Positions 9,809 to 19,128 of a stretch of 64,000 bases of DNA are shown here, piece after piece. The notes below the pieces were generated by a model, which searched no databases, was not told the DNA's origin, and worked only from the letters and a program-made list of their open reading frames with translations. A program made the translations under genes and the position numbers. Position 1 is the stretch's first letter. Each line of letters starts with the position of its first letter. Origin of the DNA: Kushneria sinocarnis (GTDB lineage: Bacteria > Pseudomonadota > Gammaproteobacteria > Pseudomonadales > Halomonadaceae); the NCBI RefSeq assembly GCF_003633775.1, contig NZ_RBIN01000007.1:220707-284706 (forward strand). Direction: 5' to 3'.

Positions 9809-10117
9809 ATGAGCTACATCGTGAACAATCGGGTCTTCGTGACCGAGGACTACCGGGAGATGTTCGAGACCCGCTTTCGCCAGCGCGCCGGCGAGATCGA
9901 ACAGCAGCCCGGCTTCGTTGCCATGCGCATCCTGCGCCCGCAGGGCAGCCAGGCTCCCTATGTGGTCGAGACCGAATGGGAGAGCCAGCAGGCCTTTCGT
10001 GACTGGGTCAACAGTGACGATTTCCAGCAGGCCCATGCCAACCCGATGCCGAAGGAAGCCTTTCTCGAAGGAGGTGGCCTCGAGCAGTTCGAGGTCATCA
10101 TCGAAGCCCGGCGCTAG
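9809..10117 (+). CDS. Antibiotic biosynthesis monooxygenase (ABM) domain protein
   Basis: A 102-residue single-domain protein of the dimeric alpha/beta ABM fold. Family features are FETRFRQRAGEIEQQPGF in the first helix, then YVVETEWES and AFRDWVNSDDFQQAH. Relatives include the heme-degrading IsdG/HmoB group and many uncharacterised small monooxygenases; the sequence alone does not decide between them. It lies 15 bases after sixA with the same orientation and so probably belongs to the gpsA-sixA transcript. No heme-ligand histidine pattern is clear enough to claim heme degradation. Confidence 0.85.
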   Translation: MSYIVNNRVFVTEDYREMFETRFRQRAGEIEQQPGFVAMRILRPQGSQAPYVVETEWESQQAFRDWVNSDDFQQAHANPMPKEAFLEGGGLEQFEVIIEARR

Positions 10118-10275
10118 GGCTTTTCCGACGCTTTGGCCGCCGTGGCAGGCATGGTCTCGGCGGTACGCTGCGATGGCGCCCGGCCTGCCACCATGGTCGA
10201 ACTTGTTCGCTGCGCCGCAAGCCAGCAGAATCCTGCCTGTATGATGTATGACATCCTTTGCTGCAGGAATATGCC

Positions 10276-11601
10276 ATGCTTCCGACCGTTACCCGCATGA
10301 CCGTCGTTCCGGTGGCCGGTTACGACAGCTTTCTGCTCAATCTCAGTGGCGGCCATGCGCCCTGGTTCATCCGCTGTGTGGTGATTCTCGAGGATAGCGC
10401 CGGCCACCGCGGGGTTGGCGAAATTCCCTGCAGTGACGGCATCCTGCAGGGGCTTGATCAGTGCGAAGCCCTGGTGGTGGGGAGCTCGGTAGCTGCGCTG
10501 AAGGGCACCCTCGAACGCGTACGCCGGCGCCTGGCCGCCAACGGCCGCGAGGAGCGGGGGCGCCAGACCTTCGATCTGCGCGTGGCCGTCCATGTCATCA
10601 CCGCGATCGAATCGGCGCTGTTTGATCTGATGGGGCAGGCCGTGGCGCTGCCGGTGGCCGATCTGCTGGGGCGCTATGGCCGCCAGCGTGATGAGGTCGA
10701 GGCGCTCGGCTATCTGTTCCTGCTCGGCGATCCGGCCCGGACCGATCTGCCCTATCCGCAGCCGGAGGCGCCGCGGGATCGCTGGGATGAGGTGCGCCGC
10801 CGGGAGGCCCTGACGCCGGAGGCCGTGGTCGAACTGGCCCGGGCAGCGCATGAGCGCTACGGCTTTCGCGACTTCAAGCTCAAGGGCGGCGTGCTCGAAC
10901 CCGAGCGGGAGGCCGACTGTATCCGGGCGCTCCACGAGGCCTTTCCCGAGGCGCGGCTGACCCTGGATCCCAATGGGGCCTGGTCACTGGAAGAGGCCGT
11001 GCGGGTGCTGACGCCGATCCGGCACATGCTCAGCTATGCCGAGGACCCCTGCGGTCAGGAGCAGAGCTGGTCGGGCCGTGAAACGATGGCGGAATTCCGC
11101 CGTCGCACCGGCCTGCCCACCGCCACCAACATGATTGCCACCGACTTCAAGCAGCTGCAGTACGCCCTGCAGGTTGGCGCAGTGGATATCCCGCTGGCGG
11201 ACTGTCACTTCTGGACCATGCAGGGGGCCGTCACCGTGGGCGAATTGTGCCATGAGTGGGGGCTGACCTGGGGGTCGCACAGCAATAATCATTTCGATAT
11301 CTCGCTGGCGATGATGACCCATGTAGCGGCTGCCTGTCCCGGCGAGATTACCGCCATTGATACGCACTGGATCTGGCAGGATGGTCAGCGCATCACCCGC
11401 GAGCCGCTGCCGATCCGCGACGGTCGGCTCCGGGTACCGGAGGTGCCGGGCCTGGGGGTTGAGCTCGATGACAGCAAACTCGAGCAGGCCCATCGGCTCT
11501 ATCGCTCGCTTGATGTGCGCCAGCGCGATGACGCCCTGGCGATGCAGTATCTGATCGAAGGCTGGCAGTTCGATCCCAAGCGTCCGGCGCTGGTGCGCTG
11601 A
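10276..11601 (+). CDS. gudD: Glucarate dehydratase
   Basis: A 441-residue enzyme of the enolase superfamily that dehydrates D-glucarate to 5-keto-4-deoxyglucarate. The open frame begins at a TTG at 10258, but ATG 10276 is chosen because AGGA lies seven bases before it, inside that extension. Visible active-site elements are the KxK pair in [29 protein letters not shown] and the general-base histidine in [11 protein letters not shown]. Length agrees with E. coli GudD (446). No uptake or aldolase gene for glucarate lies beside it; the neighbouring AEC carrier is convergent and of unknown substrate. Confidence 0.95.
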   Translation: MLPTVTRMTVVPVAGYDSFLLNLSGGHAPWFIRCVVILEDSAGHRGVGEIPCSDGILQGLDQCEALVVGSSVAALKGTLERVRRRLAANGREERGRQTFDLRVAVHVITAIESALFDLMGQAVALPVADLLGRYGRQRDEVEALGYLFLLGDPARTDLPYPQPEAPRDRWDEVRRREALTPEAVVELARAAHERYGFRDFKLKGGVLEPEREADCIRALHEAFPEARLTLDPNGAWSLEEAVRVLTPIRHMLSYAEDPCGQEQSWSGRETMAEFRRRTGLPTATNMIATDFKQLQYALQVGAVDIPLADCHFWTMQGAVTVGELCHEWGLTWGSHSNNHFDISLAMMTHVAAACPGEITAIDTHWIWQDGQRITREPLPIRDGRLRVPEVPGLGVELDDSKLEQAHRLYRSLDVRQRDDALAMQYLIEGWQFDPKRPALVR

Positions 11602-11631
11602 AGCCGGCGAGGGCGCGCCGGCGGCCGGCGG

Positions 11632-12578
11632 TCAGATCAGCCCGGTCAGCTGCATCGCAAAGATGCCCAGCGTAATGGTGAGCCCGGTACCCAGCGTGGT
11701 AATGGCAATGATGTTGGCGGCCAGCTCGGCATTGCCGCCCATGGCCTTGGCCATCACGAAGCTGGTCGCGGCCGAGGGGCTGCCCAGATAGAGCATGATC
11801 AGCGCCAGCTGACGCCCCTCGAAGCCGAAGGGCAGGGCGAGCAGCACCCCGGCCAGCGGCAGCCAGACCATCTTGATCAGGCTGGCGCCGATGGCCGTGC
11901 GACTGGCGTTGCGAATGGCGGTGACCGACATGGTGCCGCCGATGCTGATCAGGGCCAGCGGCAGGGTGAGATTGGCAAAGTACTCTCCCGAGGTGTGCAG
12001 CCACGCGGGCAGGTGCAGTCCGCTGACGGCGAACAGCAGCCCGGCCACCACCCCCAGGATCAGCGGATTCTTCACGATCTTGAGCGCGATGGAAGACCAG
12101 TCGGTGCGCCCCCGGGCTGATAGGCGGCCAGTACGATCACTGACAGTACGTTGTAGAGCGGAATGATCACGGCGATCATCAGACTCCCGGCGGAGAGCCC
12201 GAAATCCCCGTAGAGACTGGCGGCCAGCGCCAGCCCCACGATCCCGCCATTGCCCCGGAAGGCGGCCTGCACGTAGGCCCCGCGATCGCTGACGGTGACG
12301 CGCTGTCGCGCCCACAGCCAGATGATCACGAAGCTGGCCAGGGTAATCACCGCCATGTAGGCCAGCAGTCCCGGCATCACGGCCTGGGACATGTCGGCGT
12401 CGATCAGCGACAGGAAGATCAGCGTCGGCATGGCACCGCGAAACACCAGCCGCGAGGCGGTGTCGATGAAGGCGTGATCGATCCATTTCAGCTGCTTGAG
12501 CGCGATGCCCAGCAGTACCATGGCAAAGACGGGCGCGGTGACATTGAAGGTTTCGGCGAACAGACCGAGAGGATTCAT
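11632..12578 (-). pseudogene. AEC-family transporter, frameshifted
   Basis: Two overlapping reading frames together encode one auxin-efflux-carrier (AEC) family membrane protein of about 315 residues, the normal length. The first part (from ATG at 12578, beginning MNPLGLFAETF) has helices such as APVFAMVLLGIALKQ and RGNGGIVGLALAASLYG and runs to AYQPGG. The second part resumes with DWSSIALKIVKNPLILG and ends at 11632. The frame changes in a run of five C (12109-12113); adding one base would restore a single frame. This can be a true inactivating mutation, a sequencing error or, less likely, programmed shifting. AEC carriers export or import small organic anions; the substrate is unknown. Confidence 0.78.
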
Positions 12579-12586
12579 GCGCTGTA

Positions 12587-12691
12587 CTATCCGGGCAGGG
12601 TTGCGAAGGCGTAGAGCAGGGCAAGGCCTGCTGTCACGAAGAAGACGGCATTGCGCGTTCCGGTAGAGCGTTCGCGGCGTGGACGTGACAT
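12587..12691 (-). CDS. Possible 34-residue single-pass membrane peptide
   Basis: A small open frame with an unusually strong ribosome site: AGGGGGGAA sits about five bases before the ATG at 12691. The product starts with a basic segment (MSRPRRERSTGTRN) and continues with one hydrophobic helix (AVFFVTAGLALLYAFATLPG), a layout typical of small inner-membrane proteins. It ends eight bases before the AEC transporter start, so it would be the first cistron of that transcript. No family is recognised. It may instead be a chance frame; the ribosome site and topology argue for it. Confidence 0.5.
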   Translation of the reverse strand: MSRPRRERSTGTRNAVFFVTAGLALLYAFATLPG

Positions 12692-12835
12692 GCGGTTCCC
12701 CCCTGATCGACCATGGTGGCAGAGATGATAACCGTGATGCAGTAACACGCCCAGCATTCAACGGGGTATCGCCCATGCATATGCCTGACGGTCGGCGTAT
12801 GCTTGTTGCATTTTCTGCATATTCGGAGAGATGGC

Positions 12836-13726
12836 ATGGCGCACTCGCCATTCGAGACTCGTCTGGCCGATAATCGTCTCGGCGCACTGATCTGGGGGCG
12901 CGAAGACGCCCCGCAAACCTGGCTTGCACTGCACGGCTGGCTGGATAACGCGGCGAGCTTCAGCTGGCTGGCACCCCGGCTGGCAGAGGCGCTGGATATC
13001 AGGATCGTGGCCATCGACTTTGCCGGCCACGGCCACTCCGAGTGGCTGCCGCAGGGCACCGATTATCCGCTCTGGGGCTATGTCCATGATGTACTGGACG
13101 CCCTGGATGCCCTGTCGATCGAGCGCGCCACGCTGCTGGCGCATTCGCTGGGCGCCTGTGTGACCTGTCTGCTGGCGGCTGCCATGCCCGAACGGCTGGA
13201 GCGGGCCTATCTGATCGATGGTATCGGCATGCTGACGACGCCGGTGGCGAACACGGCGCACCAGTTGCGCCACGGTATTCTGGGCGTCCGGCGTGCGGGG
13301 TCGATGCCGCCGAGCTATGCAACCCTCGAGGCCGCGGCCCGGGCCCGCGTTGCCGGGGCCGTGACACCGCTGTCGCTCGAGGGCGCCGAGGTGCTGGTTC
13401 GTCGCAACCTGCATGATGAGGGAGGAAGCTACAGCTTTCGTACCGATCCCCGCCTGCTGAGGCCGTCGCAGGTCCGGCTGACCCCCGAACAGGACGCCGC
13501 GCTGCTGGAGTCGATCGAGACACCGCTGGAGCTGTTTCAGGCCGAGGAGGGCATCATCGGCGGTCAGCTCGACCCCAAGAATGTGCGCGCCCGCATGCCG
13601 ACGCTGCGCACCCATCCGGTGCCCGGCGGACACCATCTCCATCTCGAGAAGGCGTATGTCGACGGGCTGGCGCAGTCGATCATTGCGGTGGCCGGTGATC
13701 CGCAGCGCGCACCGGGCCGCGGCTGA
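12836..13726 (+). CDS. Alpha/beta-fold hydrolase
   Basis: A 296-residue probable cytoplasmic esterase or hydrolase. The open frame starts at 12803, but ATG 12836 (MAHSPFETRL) is preceded by GGAGAG and begins like relatives. Family marks are the oxyanion segment LALHGWLDNAASF, AIDFAGHGHS, the nucleophile elbow AHSLGAC (Ser near residue 104) and the late histidine in VPGGHHLHLEKA. The acidic partner is probably in the region after LELFQAEEG. Substrate cannot be inferred. It converges on smrB with three bases between the stops. Confidence 0.88.
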   Translation: MAHSPFETRLADNRLGALIWGREDAPQTWLALHGWLDNAASFSWLAPRLAEALDIRIVAIDFAGHGHSEWLPQGTDYPLWGYVHDVLDALDALSIERATLLAHSLGACVTCLLAAAMPERLERAYLIDGIGMLTTPVANTAHQLRHGILGVRRAGSMPPSYATLEAAARARVAGAVTPLSLEGAEVLVRRNLHDEGGSYSFRTDPRLLRPSQVRLTPEQDAALLESIETPLELFQAEEGIIGGQLDPKNVRARMPTLRTHPVPGGHHLHLEKAYVDGLAQSIIAVAGDPQRAPGRG

Positions 13727-13729
13727 GCC

Positions 13730-14302
13730 TCATGCCCGGTCGCGCTGGCGCCTGAGCAGCACATAGACGGCGCCGGTGCCGCCATCGGCATCCCGTGCCG
13801 AACAGAAGGCCAGCACCTCGGGCAGCTCGCGCAGCCAGGCATTGAGATGGCTCTTGATGACCGGGTAGCGCGAGACGCCCGACCAGGCCTTGCCATGCAC
13901 GATCAGTACGCAGCGCGCCTGCTCGTGGCGCATGTCCTGCATGAAGTGCTCGAACTCCAGCCGGGCCTGATCCAGATCGTAACCGTGCAGATCAAGTCCG
14001 GCCTGCCAGGCAATTTCACCGCGCCGGAGTCTGGCAAGCGTGCGCTCGGGCAGATCGGCCAGCGCAAAGCTCAAGGACTGGGAGGGCGCGACCGGTTCGA
14101 CCCGGCCATCCGAGGTACGACTGGTCAGGGACGCGCTGTCGGACTGGGTGGCCGCTTCCCGGCGTGCCCTGACCGTGCTGCGATCGGGGCCGCTGCGGCG
14201 GCCGGTGTCGGCGCGATCATGCTGCATCCGCTGAACCCGGCTGTTGCGCAGGGCTTCGCGGAACTGGGCAAGTTCCTCCCGGTCGATCGAGCGACGTGTC
14301 AT
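13730..14302 (-). CDS. smrB: Smr-domain endonuclease SmrB (collided-ribosome rescue)
   Basis: A 190-residue protein with a basic, disordered N-terminal half and a C-terminal Smr domain (about residues 98-185). The domain shows GLDLHGYDLDQA, VLIVHGKA and GGTGAVYVLL, that is the DLHG, HGxG-like and GGxGA motifs of Smr nucleases. In E. coli SmrB (YfcN) cleaves mRNA between stalled, collided ribosomes. The identity is supported by context: it is divergent from prmB and aroC, the same arrangement as yfcN-prmB-aroC in E. coli. The middle motif reads HGKA rather than HGKG. Confidence 0.9.
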   Translation of the reverse strand: MTRRSIDREELAQFREALRNSRVQRMQHDRADTGRRSGPDRSTVRARREAATQSDSASLTSRTSDGRVEPVAPSQSLSFALADLPERTLARLRRGEIAWQAGLDLHGYDLDQARLEFEHFMQDMRHEQARCVLIVHGKAWSGVSRYPVIKSHLNAWLRELPEVLAFCSARDADGGTGAVYVLLRRQRDRA

Positions 14303-14565
14303 GGGTCTCTCCGTGGGTGGTCGCCAGGGAATGGTGCCTGCACCTGCATGGGTGATGAACCGCTGGACGGCGCAGCAGGCCGGACGGCCGCTCGGATGCC
14401 GTGATCGACACCGGCCGGGGCATGCGGGGTATCACTGAAGGTGCATTATAATGATCACGATACCGTCATGCAGGCCCCGATTGGCAGCGTGACTGTCATC
14501 ACCGCGCACGGGCGGGTACACTGCCGCCACCAACCCTGACCTGCCATCGTCCGATCGGAGCCTTC
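14303..14565. other. Intergenic region between divergent smrB and prmB
   Basis: These 263 bases must hold the promoters of smrB and prmB. A short AT-rich patch lies around 14443-14465 within GC-rich sequence and is the likeliest promoter zone. No hairpin terminator or credible small gene was seen. Confidence 0.45.
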
Positions 14566-15525
14566 GTGTCTGACTCTGCCCGTTCAACGCCGGATATTCT
14601 CGAACTGCCCGACGCTACCCTGACCGGGGAGCTGATCACGCTGCGCGACTGGCTGCGCTGGTGCCAGAGCACCTTCCTGGCGCACCGGCTGCATTTCGGC
14701 CACGGCACCGACAGTGCCTGGGATGAGGCGGTAGCGCTGGTGCTGGGCGCGCTGGGGCTGCCGCGGGATGTTGATCCGGTCGTGCTGGACGCTCGCCTCC
14801 TGAGCGTCGAGCGTCAGCGCATCATCGAGCTGACCCGCGAGCGGATCAACACTCGGCGCCCGCTGCCCTATCTGCTGGGCGAGGCCTTCTTTGCCGGCAT
14901 CCCCTTCGATGTTGATGACAGTGTACTGATTCCGCGCTCACCGCTGGCCGAACTGGTCGAAACCGGCTTCGCCCAGTGGTTCCCCGAGCGCGATCCCGCG
15001 CATGTGCTCGATCTGTGTGCCGGTTCGGGCTGTATCGGTATCGCGGCGGCGCTGATGATGCCGAGCAGTGAAGTGCTGCTCGGGGAAGTGAGCCCCGAAG
15101 CGCTGAAGGTCGCCAAGCGCAACATTGCCCGTCACGAGGTCGGCGCCCGGGTGCGTGCGGTGCACTCCGACCTGTTCGAGGGAGTCAGCGGGCAGCGGTT
15201 CGACCTGATCGTTTCCAATCCGCCCTACGTCGATCGGCGTGATCTGGCCGGCATGCCGGCGGAGTTTCAGCACGAGCCGACCCTGGCGCTGGAAGCGGGC
15301 GAAGACGGTCTGGCCATTGTGCGGCGGATACTGCGCGAGGCGCGCAGCTGTCTGACCGACGACGGTGTGCTGATCGTCGAGGTAGGCAATTCCGAGCGTC
15401 ATGTCATCGAGGCCTGGCCGGAGGTGCCGTTTGTCTGGCTCGAGTTCGAGCGCGGCGGTCATGGCGTGTTTGCCCTGACCGCGGCCGATCTGCAAGCCTT
15501 CGCCGAGCACTTTGCGGCGGCCTGA
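14566..15525 (+). CDS. prmB: Ribosomal protein L3 glutamine N5-methyltransferase
   Basis: A 319-residue SAM-dependent enzyme that methylates the glutamine of ribosomal protein L3 during 50S assembly. It starts with GTG at 14566, with GGAG at about 14557. An N-terminal helical domain with RRPLPYLLGEAFF and VLIPRSPLAELVE is followed by a Rossmann domain with VLDLCAGSGCIGI (SAM loop) and the catalytic NPPY motif in IVSNPPYVDRRD, as in all glutamine N5-methyltransferases. PrmB rather than PrmC is preferred from the RSPLAEL segment and the aroC neighbour downstream, the order seen in E. coli. Confidence 0.95.
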   Translation: MSDSARSTPDILELPDATLTGELITLRDWLRWCQSTFLAHRLHFGHGTDSAWDEAVALVLGALGLPRDVDPVVLDARLLSVERQRIIELTRERINTRRPLPYLLGEAFFAGIPFDVDDSVLIPRSPLAELVETGFAQWFPERDPAHVLDLCAGSGCIGIAAALMMPSSEVLLGEVSPEALKVAKRNIARHEVGARVRAVHSDLFEGVSGQRFDLIVSNPPYVDRRDLAGMPAEFQHEPTLALEAGEDGLAIVRRILREARSCLTDDGVLIVEVGNSERHVIEAWPEVPFVWLEFERGGHGVFALTAADLQAFAEHFAAA

Positions 15526-15605
15526 GCATCCGTTCGTTTACATCATGATCCATCGTTCCGGGCAGGTAATCGGCTGCCCGGACGCTGTTTGCAGGAAGCG
15601 CCCTC

Positions 15606-16706
15606 ATGTCCGGAAATACCTTCGGCAAACTGTTCACGGTGACCACCTTCGGCGAGAGCCATGGTCCGGCGCTGGGTGCCATCATCGATGGCTGCCCGCC
15701 CGGTCTGGCACTCGACGAGACGGATCTGCAGCATGATCTCGACCGGCGTCGTCCCGGCAGTTCGCGCCATACCACCCAGCGGCGTGAAGCCGACGAGGTA
15801 CGCATTCTCTCCGGGGTGTTCGAGGGCGTGACCACCGGAACGCCGATCGGGCTGATGATCGAGAATACCGATCAGCGTTCGAAGGACTATTCGAAGATCA
15901 AGGACCAGTTCCGTCCGGCCCATGCCGATTACACCTACCATCACAAGTATGGGCGTCGGGATTACCGCGGCGGGGGCCGTTCCAGTGCGCGGGAAACCGC
16001 CATGCGGGTGGCGGCCGGGGCCATCGCCCGCAAGTGGCTGGCAGCACAAGGCGTGACGGTCCGGGGATACATGAGCCAGCTCGGGCCGATCGAGCTGGAG
16101 TTTCGCAGCTGGGACGCGGTCGAACAGAATCCCTTCTTCTGCGCCGATCCCGGCCGGGTCCCCGAGCTCGAGACCTTCATGGATCAGCTGCGACGCGATC
16201 AGGATAGTGTCGGCGCCCGTATCAGCGTCGTGGCTGAAGGGTTGCCGCCGGGGCTGGGGGAGCCGGTATTCGATCGTCTTGATGCCGAGCTGGCCGGCGC
16301 CTTGATGGGGATCAATGCCGTCAAGGGAGTGGAAATCGGCGCCGGCTTCAAGAGCATCGCCCAGCGCGGCAGCGAACATCGCGATGAAATGACCCCGGAA
16401 GGCTTTCTCTCCAACAATGCCGGTGGGGTGCTGGGCGGAATCTCCACCGGTCAGCCGCTGGTCGCCCATCTGGCGCTCAAGCCGACATCGAGCATCACCA
16501 CGCCCGGACAGTCGATCGACATCCACGGCGAGCCGGTGGAGGTGGTGACCCGGGGGCGTCATGACCCCTGCGTGGGCATTCGCGCCACGCCGATCGCCGA
16601 GGCGATGATGGCGCTGACGCTGATGGATCACTGGCTGCGCCATCGTGGTCAGAATGGCGATGTCAGCGTGGAGGCTCCGCGGCTGGGCCAGCGCGACGGC
16701 GGCTGA
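15606..16706 (+). CDS. aroC: Chorismate synthase
   Basis: A 366-residue FMN-dependent enzyme that converts 5-enolpyruvylshikimate-3-phosphate to chorismate, the last common step to aromatic amino acids, folate and quinones. Signature segments are [18 protein letters not shown] near the N-terminus, the [17 protein letters not shown] loop, [16 protein letters not shown] and [19 protein letters not shown]. The ATG at 15606 follows a short 80-base gap after prmB and matches family starts. Length agrees with E. coli AroC (361). Confidence 0.97.
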   Translation: MSGNTFGKLFTVTTFGESHGPALGAIIDGCPPGLALDETDLQHDLDRRRPGSSRHTTQRREADEVRILSGVFEGVTTGTPIGLMIENTDQRSKDYSKIKDQFRPAHADYTYHHKYGRRDYRGGGRSSARETAMRVAAGAIARKWLAAQGVTVRGYMSQLGPIELEFRSWDAVEQNPFFCADPGRVPELETFMDQLRRDQDSVGARISVVAEGLPPGLGEPVFDRLDAELAGALMGINAVKGVEIGAGFKSIAQRGSEHRDEMTPEGFLSNNAGGVLGGISTGQPLVAHLALKPTSSITTPGQSIDIHGEPVEVVTRGRHDPCVGIRATPIAEAMMALTLMDHWLRHRGQNGDVSVEAPRLGQRDGG

Positions 16707-16773
16707 GTCAGCGGCAAACCGGGGCGGCCGAAAGTAATGCGCCGGCCCGGCGGCCGGCGGGCAGCTTCGGCTT

Positions 16774-18024
16774 TCACTGCTCACTCTCCTGATTCTGCTC
16801 GGTCAGTGCCGAGTGACTCAGTTCGTGTCGCCGGCGCTGGCGATAGCCGTAGGTAGCGCGCCGGACCGTTTCATCGCTCTCCAGCCCGGCTCCCAGCGCG
16901 CCGGCCACGGTGGCCACCGAAGTCACCAGCCAGGCCAGGGTGGCATACTGCATGGGGCCGATCGGATGACCCAGGGTGGTGTGCAGCAGGTCGGTCGGTA
17001 CGAACAGGGTCACGGCCAGGGCAAACAGCAGCAGCAGCACGGCGTAATAGAGCAGCACGGCAGTGCCCAGCGTGATCACGGTGGTGGCGTTATAGAGCTG
17101 TACCAGCAGCGGTCGCGCCTTGTTGCGTGAGCCTTCCCACAGTCCGTGCGCCAGGATGATCCAGACAATCATGGCGATCATGGCGGCCAGCATTACCAGC
17201 ACATGCCGCCAGATGCCGTAGGCATCGGCCAGTCGCCACATGGTGGGAAATATCAGGCCGTAGGCGCCGGTGGCAAAGGCGACGGCAACGATGTTGCGAA
17301 ATGCCGGAAAGATGGTCCAGGGGCGATTGGCTCGGACCATCCCGGAGAGCAGGCGCAGATGGCCGAACAGGTTGCGTTTGCTGACGAAGCGCACATCGAT
17401 CTCGTTGCGTTCATCGGTCGGCCGGGTGCGGTGAATGGGGGAGAGGCATTCGGAGAGGCGCCTGCCCATCAGCTGACGCGCGCCGCTGCCGCGCAGCCGG
17501 GACGGGGCGTCGGTTTCCTGCACCTGTTCGTTCTGCTGCTCGCGCTCCCGGTCGGAACTGCCGTGATGCATTTCGCTGACCAGCTGCAGGATCGCTTCAC
17601 GCAGCCGGCGCAGCATGGGCACACTGCCCAGCGCCGGCAGGGAGATCAGCGCAACACCGTCGGTCACGCTGACATCGGCGACCACCACGTGCCGGCGGGT
17701 AACAATGGGCAGATCCGTCAGGCAGATGGCGTAGTCCCACTGCTGACAGCCATGATAGTGGCGCACCTCGCCGAGGATGGCCGAGGTGTCGTCGGCGGAG
17801 CCGGTCAGCGGGTCGGTGACCATCTGCAGCTCCCACTGATAGTGATCATCGAGATGGCGGGTGAGCAGATCGGGCAGCTCATGACAGAGCTGTTCGGCGA
17901 TGACCTGGGGCAGTTCCGGCGCGGCCACCAGTCCTACCACCCGCCTGTCGCGGTCGGTAGCGTCGGTGCTGGCAGGGGAAATCTCCTGCGAATGGTCTGC
18001 GGCGGGTTCGTCGCAGCTCGTCAT
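16774..18024 (-). CDS. Unrecognised membrane protein with soluble N-terminal domain
   Basis: A 416-residue protein. The open frame extends upstream, but ATG 18024 (MTSCDEPAAD) has AGGAG eight to ten bases before it. Residues about 25-165 look soluble and include WELQMVTDPLTG, WDYAICLTDLPI and VALISLPALGSV. A charged, disordered linker follows, and the C-terminal half has about five hydrophobic helices (for example VLVMLAAMIAMIVWIILAHG and AVLLYYAVLLLLFALAV). I do not recognise a named family. The mix of a conserved cytosolic-type domain and a helix bundle might suggest a regulatory or transport role, but no motif proves it. It is convergent with aroC and divergent from cysE. Confidence 0.75.
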   Translation of the reverse strand: MTSCDEPAADHSQEISPASTDATDRDRRVVGLVAAPELPQVIAEQLCHELPDLLTRHLDDHYQWELQMVTDPLTGSADDTSAILGEVRHYHGCQQWDYAICLTDLPIVTRRHVVVADVSVTDGVALISLPALGSVPMLRRLREAILQLVSEMHHGSSDREREQQNEQVQETDAPSRLRGSGARQLMGRRLSECLSPIHRTRPTDERNEIDVRFVSKRNLFGHLRLLSGMVRANRPWTIFPAFRNIVAVAFATGAYGLIFPTMWRLADAYGIWRHVLVMLAAMIAMIVWIILAHGLWEGSRNKARPLLVQLYNATTVITLGTAVLLYYAVLLLLFALAVTLFVPTDLLHTTLGHPIGPMQYATLAWLVTSVATVAGALGAGLESDETVRRATYGYRQRRRHELSHSALTEQNQESEQ

Positions 18025-18236
18025 GAGCGGCTCTCCTGTGCTTCGCTGGCTATTGAAGGTGGGACACCTGGCGATGTCCGTCCACGGTGCTCCATGATGG
18101 TAGCAGGCGTTCGCCGGGTCAGCTGTTCGTTGCCGCCGGGCGTGCACTGGATGACGGTATCAACCAGACTATCGACAATGATTGCGGACCGGGAACGGTC
18201 TGCCGGAATGATGCAGCCCTCACCGGGAGAACAGGG

Positions 18237-19076
18237 ATGACGCAACGCATGGATCATGTCTTCACGCGGCTGCGCAGCGAGGCGCGTACCACCATGAGTG
18301 CGGAGCCGCTGCTGAGAGCCTTCATTACCGCGCGAATCAGCGCCCACGAGGATCTGGCCGGCTGCCTGACGGCCATCCTGTCGCGCCGCCTGGCGGATGA
18401 CGACCTGCCCCGGGAGGCGCTGGAGAGCCTGTTTGCCCAGTGTTTCGAGCAGGATGAGCGGCTGGCCGATCATGCCGCCAGCGATGTGCTGGCCGTGCTC
18501 GAGCGTGACGCTGCCGCCGAGGATGCCCTGAGCGTGGTGCTTTATCAGAAGGGCTTTCAGGCCCTGGAGAGTCACCGGCTGGCGCACCATCTGCATGAGC
18601 GGGGCCGAACCGGCATGGCACTGATGCTGCAGAGTCGCAGTGCCGAGGTGTTCGGGGTCGACATCCATCCGGCCTGTCCGATCGGCGAGAGCGTGATGTT
18701 CGATCACGCCACCGGCATCGTGATCGGTGAGACGGCCACCATCGGCGATAACGTCTCCATCCTGCAGGGGGTGACCCTGGGCGGGACCGGCAAGGAGAGC
18801 GGCCAGCGGCATCCGCAGGTGCGCAGCGGCGTGCTGATCGGCGCCGGGGCCATCGTGCTCGGCAACATCGAGATCGGCTGGGGGGCGCAGATCGGCGCCG
18901 GCAGTGTCGTGCTCGATGCCGTGGAGCCGCACACCACCGTGGTTGGCGTGCCGGCGCGGCCGGCGGGCCGCCCCTGCTGCCCGAGTCCCTCGGTCACCAT
19001 GGAGCACGGCGCCTTCGAGCGCGAGCAGTATGGTGCCACCCCGTCGAATGCGCCGGCGCGTCATACCGGTGACTGA
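18237..19076 (+). CDS. cysE: Serine O-acetyltransferase
   Basis: A 279-residue enzyme that acetylates L-serine with acetyl-CoA, the first step of cysteine synthesis. The open frame extends to 18087 but ATG 18237 (MTQRMDHVF) has GGGAGA upstream and matches the E. coli-type length (273). The N-terminal helical domain contains LYQKGFQALESHR. The C-terminal left-handed beta helix has DIHPACPIGESVMFDHATG with catalytic Asp/His, GETATIGDNVSILQGVTLGG and hexapeptide repeats to GVPARPAG. A Cys-Cys-Pro tail segment follows. It belongs to the SAT group that can form the cysteine synthase complex with CysK. Confidence 0.94.
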   Translation: MTQRMDHVFTRLRSEARTTMSAEPLLRAFITARISAHEDLAGCLTAILSRRLADDDLPREALESLFAQCFEQDERLADHAASDVLAVLERDAAAEDALSVVLYQKGFQALESHRLAHHLHERGRTGMALMLQSRSAEVFGVDIHPACPIGESVMFDHATGIVIGETATIGDNVSILQGVTLGGTGKESGQRHPQVRSGVLIGAGAIVLGNIEIGWGAQIGAGSVVLDAVEPHTTVVGVPARPAGRPCCPSPSVTMEHGAFEREQYGATPSNAPARHTGD

Positions 19077-19084
19077 CGATGCCG

Positions 19085-19128
19085 GGCCCCGCGAGCAGGG
19101 GCCTGGCCCGCTGGCCGACCGGCCAGCG
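19085..19128. terminator. Two hairpins between convergent cysE and tsx-like genes
   Basis: GGCCCC (19085-19090) pairs with GGGGCC (19098-19103), and CGCTGGCC (19109-19116) pairs with GGCCAGCG (19121-19128) around GACC. Both lie in the 52-base gap between converging stops. There is no U-tract on either side, so intrinsic termination is uncertain. Confidence 0.4.
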
